Origin: Blautia sp. An249
GTDB lineage: Bacteria > Bacillota > Clostridia > Lachnospirales > Lachnospiraceae
DNA: 64,000 nucleotides
NCBI RefSeq assembly: GCF_002159835.1
Contig: NZ_NFJL01000006.1
Location: 120,279-184,278 of the forward strand
Reading direction: 5' to 3'
Each line of letters starts with the position of its first letter. The first letter of the stretch is position 1. Positions 32,437 through 40,990 of the stretch are shown here, one piece after another. The translations under genes were made by a program, and so were the position numbers. Under the pieces are notes generated by a model. It was given only the letters and a program-made list of their open reading frames with translations, was not told the origin of the DNA and did not search any database.

Positions 32437-35040
32437 ATGAAAAATTTTTATGAGGCATCAGCTGCTGACGTCCGGTCAGAGATAAACGGAAGTCAGGATC
32501 CGTTAAGCCAGGAGCAGGTGGCCCGAAACCAGGAGAAGTATGGATTTAATGAAATTGCAGAAGGAAAGAAAAAGCATCCCGTCCAGATTTTTCTGGAACA
32601 GTTTAAAGACGTACTGGTGATTATTCTAATCATTTCCGCCATCGTCTCTATGCTGCTGGGAGAGAAAGAGAGCGCAGCGGTTATCCTGATTGTCATAACC
32701 ATGAACGCCATCCTGGGAACGGTTCAGACCGTAAAGGCGGAACATTCCCTGAACAGTTTAAAACAGTTGTCAGCGCCTATGGCAAAGGTTCTGCGAAACG
32801 GCGTGATTGTGGAGATTCCCAGCCGGGAAGTAACCGTAGGAGATGAGGTGCATCTGGAGGCCGGAGACTATATTCCCGCGGACGGCCGGATACTGGAAAG
32901 CGCCAGCATGAAGGTGGATGAAAGTGCCCTGACCGGAGAGAGTGTGGGTGTAGATAAAGTCAGCCACGCCCTGGAAGGAGAATGTTCTCTGGGAGACCGG
33001 ATTAACATGGTATATTCGGGCAGCTTTGTGACCTACGGAAGAGGTTCCTTCCTGGTAACAGCCATCGGAATGGAAACAGAAGTAGGAAAGATTGCCAGCC
33101 TGTTAAAAAACACCTCAGAGAAGAGAACCCCTCTTCAGGTAAATCTGGACGAATTCGGAACCAAACTTTCTATGATTATATTAGTGCTCTGTGCGGCCCT
33201 GTTTGGAATCCAGATTGCACAGGGAGGCGACATTGCAGGAGCGTTCCTGTTCGCAGTGGCCCTTGCGGTAGCGGCTATTCCGGAAGCCTTAAGTTCCATT
33301 GTTACCATTGTACTGGCTTTCGGCACCCAGAAAATGGCCAAAGAGGGAGCCATTATCCGAAAACTGCAGGCAGTGGAGGGACTGGGTAGCGTATCCGTCA
33401 TCTGTTCCGATAAAACGGGAACCCTGACCCAGAATAAAATGACCGTGGAAAATTACTATGTAGACGGCCAGGACGTAAAAGCAGAAGACATTGACCCGGC
33501 CAATCCGGTTCATAAACAGGTCCTGCGTCTGAGCGTTTTATGTAATGACTCCACCAATATTGACGGCCAGGAGCTGGGGGATCCCACCGAGACGGCCATG
33601 ATTAACCTGGGTGATAAACTGGGCGTGCCGGCCCAGAGAGTGCGGAAGGCCTATCCCCGTCTGAGCGAAGTGCCCTTTGACAGCGACCGGAAACTGATGT
33701 CCACCCTCCATTGTCTGAAGGACGGTCATACAATGGCTGTAAAAGGGGCCGTAGACGTGATGCTGGAGAGAACTTCTTACATTCAGAAGGGAGAGACGGT
33801 CTGTCCCATCACAGAAGAAGAGAAGGAAAAAATCCGCAGACAAAATGAGGAATACTCCAGAAACGGACTTCGTGTTCTGGGTATCGGCTACCGGAAGTTT
33901 GAACAGGAAAAAGAGCTGACCCTGGAAGATGAGACAGACTTAACCTTTGTAGGGCTGATTTCCATGATGGATCCGCCCCGGACAGAGAGCGCGCAGGCCG
34001 TGGCAGAATGTATCCGGGCCGGAATCAAGCCGGTTATGATCACAGGAGATCACAAGGTGACCGCCGCCGCCATTGCAAAGAGAATCGGAATCTTAAAAGA
34101 CGAATCCGAAGCCTGTGAAGGGGCGGAAATCGAAAATCTAAGCGAGGAAGAACTGGAGAAATTCGTGGAGAACAAGTCGGTATACGCCCGTGTATCACCG
34201 GAACATAAAATCCGGATTGTAACGGCATGGCAGAAAAAGGGCAACATTGTAGCCATGACCGGTGACGGGGTGAACGACGCGCCGGCTCTGAAACAGGCGG
34301 ACATCGGCGTAGCCATGGGTATCACCGGAACGGAAGTATCCAAAGACGCATCCGCCATGATTCTTACGGACGATAACTTTGCCACCATTGTAAAAGCGGT
34401 GGAAAACGGACGAAATGTCTATGCCAATATTAAAAAATCCATTCAGTTTTTGCTGTCCGGAAACTTTGCGGGGATTTTAGTAGTACTGTTTGCTTCCCTG
34501 TGCGGACTGCCGGTTCCTTTTGCAGCGGTACATCTGCTGTTTATCAACCTGCTTACGGACAGCCTTCCGGCCATTGCCCTGGGACTGGAACCCCATAACC
34601 GGGAAGTTATGAATGAGAAACCCCGTCCCATGAACGAATCTATTTTGACCAGAGAATTTCTGACCAGTATAGGAAGAGACGGACTGATTATCGGAGTGAT
34701 GACTATGGCCGCATTCTTAATCGGCCTGAATCAGGGAGGAGCAGGACTTGGAAGCACGATGGCTTTTGCTGTGTTATGTCTGTCCCGTCTGGTACACGGC
34801 TATAACTGTAAAGCCAAAAGCCCGGTACTGTTTACCAGAAGATTCTTTAATAATAAATACCTTCAGGGCGCCTTCCTGGCAGGGTTTGTTCTGCTGAATC
34901 TGGTGCTTCTGATTCCGCCTCTGGAAGGCGTATTCCAGGTAACGGCCATGACAGTTCCCCAGCTTCTGACCGTATACGGACTGGCCCTTTTAAACCTTCC
35001 GGTGATTCAGTTATTAAAAAGAATAAAAAACAGAAAATAG
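32437..35040 (+). CDS. P-type cation ATPase (P2 type), probable Mn2+/Ca2+ exporter
   Basis: 867 residues. The Asp phosphorylation site is D325 in CSDKTGTLTQNK. The actuator loop is LTGES near 165, and the hinge TGDGVNDAP lies at 608-616. The cation-binding helix 4 reads AIPEALSSIV; classical Ca2+ pumps and relatives have AIPEGLPA here, so the pocket differs slightly. About ten membrane helices are visible, and the C-terminal helices are complete. The family is annotated as calcium-transporting, but a yybP-ykoY Mn2+ riboswitch in the leader argues for Mn2+ efflux, as shown for riboswitch-controlled P-type ATPases in Lactococcus and Streptococcus. Substrate choice between Mn2+ and Ca2+ remains an inference. 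Confidence 0.88.
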   Translation: MKNFYEASAADVRSEINGSQDPLSQEQVARNQEKYGFNEIAEGKKKHPVQIFLEQFKDVLVIILIISAIVSMLLGEKESAAVILIVITMNAILGTVQTVKAEHSLNSLKQLSAPMAKVLRNGVIVEIPSREVTVGDEVHLEAGDYIPADGRILESASMKVDESALTGESVGVDKVSHALEGECSLGDRINMVYSGSFVTYGRGSFLVTAIGMETEVGKIASLLKNTSEKRTPLQVNLDEFGTKLSMIILVLCAALFGIQIAQGGDIAGAFLFAVALAVAAIPEALSSIVTIVLAFGTQKMAKEGAIIRKLQAVEGLGSVSVICSDKTGTLTQNKMTVENYYVDGQDVKAEDIDPANPVHKQVLRLSVLCNDSTNIDGQELGDPTETAMINLGDKLGVPAQRVRKAYPRLSEVPFDSDRKLMSTLHCLKDGHTMAVKGAVDVMLERTSYIQKGETVCPITEEEKEKIRRQNEEYSRNGLRVLGIGYRKFEQEKELTLEDETDLTFVGLISMMDPPRTESAQAVAECIRAGIKPVMITGDHKVTAAAIAKRIGILKDESEACEGAEIENLSEEELEKFVENKSVYARVSPEHKIRIVTAWQKKGNIVAMTGDGVNDAPALKQADIGVAMGITGTEVSKDASAMILTDDNFATIVKAVENGRNVYANIKKSIQFLLSGNFAGILVVLFASLCGLPVPFAAVHLLFINLLTDSLPAIALGLEPHNREVMNEKPRPMNESILTREFLTSIGRDGLIIGVMTMAAFLIGLNQGGAGLGSTMAFAVLCLSRLVHGYNCKAKSPVLFTRRFFNNKYLQGAFLAGFVLLNLVLLIPPLEGVFQVTAMTVPQLLTVYGLALLNLPVIQLLKRIKNRK

Positions 35041-35055
35041 AAACGGGGAATCCAG

Positions 35056-35835
35056 ATGATATTTGAAACACATGCCCATTATGATGATGAGAAATTTGAC
35101 AAAGACCGGGAAGAGCTCCTGGGCTCTATGAAAGAAAACGGGATAGAATATATTATAAACTGCTGTGCCGCTGTGGAAGATATAGAGAAGACGGTACAGT
35201 TAATGGAGACTTATGACTTTCTCTATGGGGCTGTGGGCGTTCATCCCGACGATGCAGAGAAAATGAGTCCCCAGGTATTGGAGAAGATAGAAAAACTCTG
35301 CGGTCATCCCAAAACGGCAGCCATTGGAGAAATCGGCCTGGATTACTACTGGCACAAAGAGGCAGAGGTTCAGAACCTGCAGAAGACCTGGTTTCGGAAG
35401 CAGATGGAGCTTGCAAGGAAAGAGCAGCTTCCCTTCCTGGTTCACAGCCGGGAAGCTGCCAGAGATACCCTGGAGATAGTTCGGGAGTTTATGAAAGCGG
35501 GCATGTACGGGGGAATCATCCACTGCTTTTCCTACGGAAAAGAAATTGCCAGAGAATACCTGGACATGGGGCTTCTGCTGGGAATCGGCGGCGTAGTCAC
35601 CTTTAAGAATGCAAAGAAATTAAAAGAAGTGGTAGAATACGCCCCGTTGGAGCAGCTTGTGCTGGAGACAGACAGCCCCTATCTGGCTCCCGAACCCAAC
35701 CGGGGAAAAAGAAATTCCTCCCTGAATCTTCCCTATGTAGCAGAAGCCATCGGGGAAATCAAAGGGATCACCGCCCAGGAAGTTGTAAAAGTAACAAATA
35801 AAAATGCGAAAAAACTGTTCAATATTCCCAATTGA
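35056..35835 (+). CDS. tatD: TatD-family metal-dependent DNase
   Basis: 259 residues. TIM-barrel amidohydrolase-like nuclease. Metal residues are recognisable: THAHYDD at the N terminus (HxH), GEIGLDYYW (Glu), HSREA (His), HCFSYG (His) and ETDSPYLAP (Asp). Normal length. It follows the ATPase gene by 15 nt. In many Firmicutes tatD (yabD) is next to metG, and here only the ATPase gene intervenes, which suggests that the riboswitch-ATPase unit was inserted into an older metG-tatD pair. The stop codon overlaps the -35 element of the next transcription unit. Confidence 0.92.
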   Translation: MIFETHAHYDDEKFDKDREELLGSMKENGIEYIINCCAAVEDIEKTVQLMETYDFLYGAVGVHPDDAEKMSPQVLEKIEKLCGHPKTAAIGEIGLDYYWHKEAEVQNLQKTWFRKQMELARKEQLPFLVHSREAARDTLEIVREFMKAGMYGGIIHCFSYGKEIAREYLDMGLLLGIGGVVTFKNAKKLKEVVEYAPLEQLVLETDSPYLAPEPNRGKRNSSLNLPYVAEAIGEIKGITAQEVVKVTNKNAKKLFNIPN

Positions 35836-35860
35836 CGGGTATATGCCGGAATGCTATAAT
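35832..35860 (+). promoter_or_regulatory. Sigma-A promoter of the antiterminator-PTS operon
   Basis: TTGACG (35832-35837) overlaps the tatD stop codon. A 17-bp spacer and TATAAT (35855-35860) follow. Confidence 0.8.
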
Positions 35861-35887
35861 CTAGAAAACTTGATAATTCATTTGATT

Positions 35888-35916
35888 GGATTGTGACTTG
35901 TAATGAAGGCAAGACC
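35888..35916 (+). promoter_or_regulatory. RAT (ribonucleic antiterminator) for a LicT/GlcT-type protein
   Basis: A 29-nt stretch starting GGATTGTGACTTG and ending AAGGCAAGACC follows the RAT consensus of the BglG family. Its 3' five bases are the start of the terminator stem, so the two folds exclude each other. Confidence 0.85.
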
Positions 35917-35967
35917 AACTTTGTAAATAGAAGGAGATTCTATATACAGGGTTGGTCTATTTTTTTA
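35912..35967 (+). terminator. Conditional terminator overlapping the RAT
   Basis: AGACCAAC (35912-35919) pairs exactly with GTTGGTCT (35951-35958), followed by ATTTTTTT. A small inner TAGAA/TTCTA stem is also present. Confidence 0.88.
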
Positions 35968-35968
35968 C

Positions 35969-36141
35969 AATGAAAGCCCCGGACTGCGGCTGTACGGCTG
36001 GCAGGCTAGCCTGCACAGACGTACAGACATAGGACGGGCAAGAAGGTACGAGCACGGGGAATGCCGAAAGGCAGGCCGAAAAGTGCGAGTACCGACTGCG
36101 GATGGAGAAAGTGCGAAGCACGGAGCCATCCGGCTTTCATG
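35969..36141. repeat. About 170-nt multi-hairpin palindromic element in the licT leader
   Basis: ATGAAAGCC at the left end and GGCTTTCAT at the right end are inverted copies. Inside lie GCAGGCTAGCCTGC (perfect palindrome), TGTACG/CGTACA, GGTAC with GAGTACC, GCCGAAAGGC, GTGCGAAGCAC and GGATGG/CCATCC. The nested stems and matched ends look like a small mobile or REP-like element, or a structured RNA. No open frame of note is present. Confidence 0.6.
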
Positions 36142-36164
36142 AATAAAAATGAGGGGGATAAAGT

Positions 36165-37004
36165 TTGAAATATTTGATACAAATGGTGGTGAATAACAAT
36201 ATTGTCTGTTCCGTAGATGACAAGGGAAACGAAATTATCGTCCGGGGAAAGGGAATCGGTTTCCAGAAGAAAAAAGGGATGACCGTAGAGGAAAAGGACG
36301 TGGAGAAAATTTACCGGATGGACAGCCAGAAGGATACCAGTAAACTCCAGGAACTCCTTTCTGAGATTCCGCCGGAACACTTTGAAACCTGTACAGAGAT
36401 AATCGAGCAGGTGGAAAACGATCTGAATAAGAAGCTCAGCCGGAGGATTTACATTACTTTGACAGACCATATCAGTTTCGCCATCGAACGGAAGAAACAG
36501 AAGATTGAGTACGAGAATGCTCTCCTCTGGGAGATTAAAAACTTTTATTCCAGGGAATTTGAATGCGGGGTCAGGGCTCTGGACATTATTGAGAAAAGGC
36601 TGGGAACCAGACTTTCTGAGGATGAGGCCGGATTTATCGCCCTCCATATAGTAAATGCCCAGTTGGATACCAAGATGGACAGCACCATGGAAATCACCCG
36701 TTTGATAGCGGGAATCCTGTCCATTGTCCGCAGATATTATGAAATTGAGCTGAACCAGGATTCTCTGGACTACGAGAGATTTCTGACCCATCTGAAATTC
36801 TTCGGCCAGCGGCTGTATAAGAATAAATCGGCAAAGAAAGAGGATCCGGTTTTCCACGATATGATTAAGGAACGGTATTTTACCGATTATCACTGTGCAG
36901 AAGTGATTCGGGATTATATCCAGGACACCTTCCATCATGAGGTCAGCGCAGATGAAATGGTATTTCTTACCGTGCATTTAAGAAGAATCAGTTGTGCAGA
37001 GTAA
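36165..37004 (+). CDS. BglG/LicT/GlcT-family transcription antiterminator
   Basis: 279 residues from a TTG start, with GAGGGGGA just before it. The RNA-binding CAT domain covers about 1-58 (VVNNNIVCSVDDKGNEIIVRGKGIGFQKK). Two PRD domains follow (about 65-170 and 172-279), with regulatory His residues in TDHISFAIER, GFIALHIVN and FLTVHLRR. PTS proteins phosphorylate these residues to signal sugar supply. It binds the RAT at 35888 in its own leader to let transcription pass into itself and the PTS gene 81 nt downstream. Pairing with a glucose-type EIICBA suggests a GlcT-like role. Confidence 0.9.
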   Translation: MKYLIQMVVNNNIVCSVDDKGNEIIVRGKGIGFQKKKGMTVEEKDVEKIYRMDSQKDTSKLQELLSEIPPEHFETCTEIIEQVENDLNKKLSRRIYITLTDHISFAIERKKQKIEYENALLWEIKNFYSREFECGVRALDIIEKRLGTRLSEDEAGFIALHIVNAQLDTKMDSTMEITRLIAGILSIVRRYYEIELNQDSLDYERFLTHLKFFGQRLYKNKSAKKEDPVFHDMIKERYFTDYHCAEVIRDYIQDTFHHEVSADEMVFLTVHLRRISCAE

Positions 37005-37085
37005 AAAAGAAAACAGAAATGTTCCGGCAGACAGGTGTGGGAGAGCCGGTTCATAATAAAGAAGAAAAGAAAGAGAGGTTATTTT

Positions 37086-39230
37086 ATGAAAGACAAGATT
37101 TTTGGCGTTCTTCAGAGAGTGGGCAGAAGCTTCATGCTTCCTATCGCCGTACTTCCTGTAGCCGGTCTTCTGCTGGGACTGGGAAGTTCTTTTACCAATG
37201 AAACTATGATTCAGACTTATCACCTGAGCGCGATTTTAGGAGCGGGAACGCCCCTTCATTCCCTTCTGGTGATTATGAACAAGGTGGGAAGCGCCATCTT
37301 CGACAACCTGCCCCTGATTTTTGCCGTGGGCGTGGCCATCGGTATGGCTAAGAAAGAAAAAGAAGTTGCCGCCTTATCGGCGATGATTGCTTTCTTCGTT
37401 ATGCATATCTCCATTAACGGCATGCTGGAAGTAACCGGTCAGATTTTAGAAGACGGCTCCCTGGCTCCCGATGTGCTGGAAGGAACCATCAGCAGCATCT
37501 GCGGAATCCAGACCCTGCAGATGGGCGTGTTCGGCGGTATTATCGTAGGCCTGGGAGTGGCTGCCCTGCATAACCGCTTTTATAAGATTGTGCTGCCCAA
37601 TGCCCTGTCTTTCTTCGGCGGCTCCCGGTTTATTCCGATTATCTCTACGGTAGTTTACATGTTTGTAGGTATTTTAATGTATTTCGTATGGCCGGCAGTG
37701 CAAAATGGAATTTACGCCCTGGGAGGACTGGTAAACAGCTCCGGCTATATTGGAACCTTATTCTTCGGAATTATTAAACGGGCCTTAATCCCATTCGGAC
37801 TGCACCATGTGTTCTACATGCCTTTCTGGCAGACAGCCGTAGGCGGAACCATGACCATAGACGGAAACCTGATCCAGGGAGCCCAGAATATTATTTTCGC
37901 TCAGCTTGCTTCTCCGGATACCGTACACTTCAGTGCAGATGCAGCCAGATTCTTCTCTGGTGAATTCATTTTCATGATCTTTGGTCTTCCGGGAGCAGCG
38001 CTGGCTATGTACCGCTGTGCAAAACCGGAAAAGAAGAAAGCAGCGGGAGGGCTTCTGCTGTCAGCTGCTTTAACCTGTATGCTTACCGGTATTACAGAGC
38101 CGTTGGAATTCTCCTTCTTATTTGTAGCGCCTATGCTTTTCGGCGTACAGGTAATCCTGGCAGGTTCCGCCTATATGGTAGCCCACATTCTGGGAATCGC
38201 AGTAGGACTCACCTTCTCAGGAGGACTTTTAGACTTATTCCTCTTTGGAATCCTCCAGGGAAATGCAAAGACAAGCTGGCTTCTTATCATCCCGGCCGGA
38301 CTGCTCTACTTCGTCCTTTATTACTTTGCATTCACCTTCCTGATTAAGAAATTTAATCTGAAGACACCGGGACGTGAGGACGATTCCGAAGAAACGAAAC
38401 TGTATACCAAAGCAGACGTAAATGCAAGAAAAGCCGGACAGTCAGGAAAAGACGGTTCAGGAGCAGGAGAAGATCCGGTGAGCGCCGCTATAACCAAAGG
38501 ACTTGGCGGGGCGAAAAATATCAGCGACGTGGACTGCTGTGCCACCCGGCTTCGTATCACCGTTGAAGACCCGTCCAGAGTGGATGACGGCATCTTAAAA
38601 CAGACAGGCGCAAGAGGCGTGGTGAAAAAAGGCCAGGGCATCCAGGTTATCTACGGCCCTCAGGTAGCAGTTATTAAATCCAATCTGGAAGATTATCTGG
38701 CTCATCCTCATGCGGAAGAAGAGACGGAAGAGTCTGCCGCAGTAACTGCAAAAGAACCACAGGAGAAAGACGTTCAGACAGAGAATATTCTGGTGCCCAT
38801 CCCCGGAAATGTAATTCCTCTGGAACAGGTAGAAGACGGCGTATTCTCAGAAAAGATGCTTGGCGACGGCATAGCCATAGAACCGGCTAAGGGAGAAGTG
38901 TACGCGCCCTTTGACGGACAGATCAGCATGATTTTCGATACCAAACATGCCATTGGTATGACATCAGAAAACGGACTGGAAATTTTAATCCATGTGGGCA
39001 TCGACACCGTACAGCTCAATGGAAAACACTACGACATCCTGGTAAATCAGGGAGACAATGTCAAAGCAGGAGAACTGCTGGCAAGGTTCGATATGGAAAA
39101 AATCCAGGAAGACGGTTATCGGACGGTTACCCCGGTCATCATTTCCAATACAGATGATTACTCCAGAATTCAGGGACATCCGGCAGAAAATGCGAAAGTG
39201 GGAGATGTGCTGATGGAGGCCGTAAAATAG
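37086..39230 (+). CDS. ptsG: PTS glucose-type transporter EIICBA
   Basis: 714 residues. The start at 37086 follows AGAGAGGT. The membrane EIIC domain (about 1-430) begins QRVGRSFMLPIAVLPVAGLLLGLG and contains GITEPLEFSFLF, the conserved glucose-family substrate motif. EIIB (about 460-560) carries the phosphocysteine C485 in VDCCATRLR. EIIA (about 590-714) has His residues at 621 (KHAIG) and 636 (LIHVGIDTV), the latter being the phosphorylated one. All three domains are intact, so phosphate can pass from HPr to sugar in one chain. Glucose is the best guess; GlcNAc-type relatives cannot be excluded. Control is by the RAT/terminator switch upstream. Confidence 0.9.
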   Translation: MKDKIFGVLQRVGRSFMLPIAVLPVAGLLLGLGSSFTNETMIQTYHLSAILGAGTPLHSLLVIMNKVGSAIFDNLPLIFAVGVAIGMAKKEKEVAALSAMIAFFVMHISINGMLEVTGQILEDGSLAPDVLEGTISSICGIQTLQMGVFGGIIVGLGVAALHNRFYKIVLPNALSFFGGSRFIPIISTVVYMFVGILMYFVWPAVQNGIYALGGLVNSSGYIGTLFFGIIKRALIPFGLHHVFYMPFWQTAVGGTMTIDGNLIQGAQNIIFAQLASPDTVHFSADAARFFSGEFIFMIFGLPGAALAMYRCAKPEKKKAAGGLLLSAALTCMLTGITEPLEFSFLFVAPMLFGVQVILAGSAYMVAHILGIAVGLTFSGGLLDLFLFGILQGNAKTSWLLIIPAGLLYFVLYYFAFTFLIKKFNLKTPGREDDSEETKLYTKADVNARKAGQSGKDGSGAGEDPVSAAITKGLGGAKNISDVDCCATRLRITVEDPSRVDDGILKQTGARGVVKKGQGIQVIYGPQVAVIKSNLEDYLAHPHAEEETEESAAVTAKEPQEKDVQTENILVPIPGNVIPLEQVEDGVFSEKMLGDGIAIEPAKGEVYAPFDGQISMIFDTKHAIGMTSENGLEILIHVGIDTVQLNGKHYDILVNQGDNVKAGELLARFDMEKIQEDGYRTVTPVIISNTDDYSRIQGHPAENAKVGDVLMEAVK

Positions 39231-39243
39231 AATGATTTAGAAG

Positions 39244-39291
39244 AAAAGGTGTATCTGACCCCGGAACAGAACCGGTCAGATACACCTTTTT
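39244..39291. terminator. Bidirectional terminator between ptsG and the CapA-family gene
   Basis: A perfect 17-bp stem (39244-39260 with 39274-39290) with A-run and T-run flanks serves both converging genes. Confidence 0.93.
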
Positions 39292-39305
39292 AAAACTGCA
39301 ATGGA

Positions 39306-40775
39306 TTATTCATAATATTCAGAGTCGTCGTAAGATTCATCATAGGACTCGTCATAGTAGCCGGAGTCATCATAAGACTCATCGTAGGACTCGTCATAAG
39401 AGCCGGAATCCTCGTAGGAATCATCCTCCGACTCGTCAGTAGAACCGTCGCCGCTGTTCTCTGCGTTATCCGTCTGAGAGTCAGAACCTTCGGCGTCGGC
39501 GGAAGAATCCGTTATTTCAGTGGTAACCGTGGATGGCGTCACATTCTCAGATAGAATCGTATCAAACTCTGTCTGCAGCCCCTGGACACTGAAGGAGTCT
39601 CCCACGGTATACCGCACACTGTGGGAAGAGGCAAGGTCATCGGTATAATCGGCCAGCATATAAACCCCATAGTCTCCGGTATCATAATTATAGTGCATCA
39701 CCGTAGGTTCCAGAGATTGATTCGTGACAGAAACCGTAGTTTCCTCGCCGTCAACGGTTTTTTCAATGGTAAACTTAGCCATACCGCCCAAAAGGCGCTC
39801 CAGGGATTCCTCGTTGGATACAAAACTTCCAAGAGAGTAGTAAACTAACATCTCATTTCCCTGGCCGTCCGAGAGGGTTCCATAGGGCTGAAGGGTTCTG
39901 GGATGACTGCCTAAAAGTACATCCACGCCCTGCTGCATCAGATATACCGCCCACTGCTTTTCAAACTCAGAAGGAGAGGTATCGGCATCTTCGCCCCAGT
40001 GGGCACAGAAGATAATGCAGTCGCTGGATTCTCTGGCCGCCTGAAGCATGGAATCTATCTTACTCTTGTCGAATACATCAATGCGGTAAGAATCCCCCGA
40101 AGAGAAAGAATCACTGTTTACCCCAAAGGTATAATTTAAAAGAGCAATTCGTATCTGATTTACCTCCACCACTTTTAACTGTCCGGCCTCCTCCTGAGAA
40201 CTGTGAATTCCCAGAGGAGTTACATTGGTGTGGTTCGTACTCCAGAAGTTGAGCGTATTGTCAATAAGACTGCTCCCATAATCAAAAGCATGTTCCGAGG
40301 CATGCTCCACCACATCAAAACCTGCATTGGCCAGAGCGTCGCCGACTTCTGTGGGCGCGGCGCAGGTATCGGAGGAGCTGACCTCATCGTGATTGGATGT
40401 AAACAGGGCTTCCTGACTGACAAGCGCCAGATCGGCCGCCTGGATCTCTGCGCTTACCTGACTGTAAACATGATCGAAATTCCAGGAACTGGTTGTATCT
40501 GACTGACCGGAAGCATAGAGACTGCTTCCATAGAGATTGTCCCCTACAGCAGCAATATTGGCCGTATAGACCTCCCGGCTCTCTGCCTGGGCTTTTGCCT
40601 CCTCTTCCTGCCGTTTCTGTTCCTTTTCAGCCTCCTGCTTTACAAACATCTGATCCATCTGGCGGAAAACGATGCATAAGAGCACAAGAACCACAATGGA
40701 ACAGATCAGACTGACTTTGGCCTTGCTTCTTTCAGTAAAATTCAAAGGTAGATTTTTCTTTCTTCTTTTTTTCAT
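39306..40775 (-). CDS. Membrane-anchored CapA/PgsA-family metallophosphatase-like protein
   Basis: 489 residues. Basic N terminus, a membrane segment (about 21-39) and a Glu/Gln-rich coiled coil (45-68) come before the domain. The CapA (PGA_cap) domain spans about 70-375: AAVGDN (metal Asp 79), VLLGSHPRTLQP and CAHWGED near the second metal. The family's NNHxxDYG motif is changed to S160-E161-H162-A-F-D165-Y-G, so a usual metal-bridging Asn is replaced by Glu. The last 45 residues are a YDES/YDDS repeat tail. CapA proteins take part in poly-gamma-glutamate or other capsule export, but no pgsB/C genes are near. The large polysaccharide locus starts 0.8 kb away on the other strand. Confidence 0.82.
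   Translation of the reverse strand: MKKRRKKNLPLNFTERSKAKVSLICSIVVLVLLCIVFRQMDQMFVKQEAEKEQKRQEEEAKAQAESREVYTANIAAVGDNLYGSSLYASGQSDTTSSWNFDHVYSQVSAEIQAADLALVSQEALFTSNHDEVSSSDTCAAPTEVGDALANAGFDVVEHASEHAFDYGSSLIDNTLNFWSTNHTNVTPLGIHSSQEEAGQLKVVEVNQIRIALLNYTFGVNSDSFSSGDSYRIDVFDKSKIDSMLQAARESSDCIIFCAHWGEDADTSPSEFEKQWAVYLMQQGVDVLLGSHPRTLQPYGTLSDGQGNEMLVYYSLGSFVSNEESLERLLGGMAKFTIEKTVDGEETTVSVTNQSLEPTVMHYNYDTGDYGVYMLADYTDDLASSHSVRYTVGDSFSVQGLQTEFDTILSENVTPSTVTTEITDSSADAEGSDSQTDNAENSGDGSTDESEDDSYEDSGSYDESYDESYDDSGYYDESYDESYDDSEYYE
39309..39425 (-). repeat. Low-complexity Tyr-Asp-Glu-Ser repeat tail of the CapA-family protein
   Basis: In-frame degenerate repeats of 12-24 bp code for SYDESYDES-like units at the extreme C terminus. 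Length variation is likely. Confidence 0.8.
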
Positions 40776-40835
40776 GATATTTCCTTTTCAAAACTAATGT
40801 TTAAATTCTAAGGTGGTCTGTTTCTGTATTTCCCT

Positions 40836-40865
40836 ATTATAGCAAAAACAGATGGGAGTTGACAA
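40836..40865 (-). promoter_or_regulatory. Sigma-A promoter of the CapA-family gene
   Basis: The minus strand has TTGTCA (40860-40865), an 18-bp spacer and TATAAT (40836-40841). Confidence 0.65.
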
Positions 40866-40923
40866 GAAAAACTCCCGCAAGGGAGAGAGTGGGAAAAAAA
40901 GGAAAATAATTCCTTTGAAAAAG

Positions 40924-40942
40924 TACTTTGAATATCAAAGTA
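40924..40942. promoter_or_regulatory. FabT-type operator overlapping the -35 of the MarR gene
   Basis: TACTTTGA, ATA, TCAAAGTA form a perfect 8-3-8 inverted repeat. Its core TTTGAnnnTCAAA matches the known FabT site pattern of streptococci. It overlaps the -35 element, as expected for repression. Confidence 0.75.
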
Positions 40943-40955
40943 AATAGTGTATAAT
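40927..40955 (+). promoter_or_regulatory. Promoter of the FabT-like regulator gene
   Basis: TTTGAA (40927-40932), a 17-bp spacer and TATAAT (40950-40955). Confidence 0.6.
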
Positions 40956-40990
40956 ATTCGCAGAGAAAGCCGGAAAGGGCAGGTGAAAGA

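Noticed and set aside
35969..36141. Structured element considered as a tRNA or known riboswitch
   Set aside because: No cloverleaf, anticodon arm or TTC loop pattern, and the stems do not match a riboswitch class I know.
36006..36977. Minus-strand frame of 323 codons opposite the antiterminator gene
   Set aside because: Antisense shadow of a well-supported CAT-PRD protein gene.
40866..40890. Short CTCCC-TTGC-GGGAG hairpin with a T-run on the minus strand upstream of the CapA-family promoter
   Set aside because: It lies upstream of that promoter and no minus-strand gene would end there; too short to call without data.
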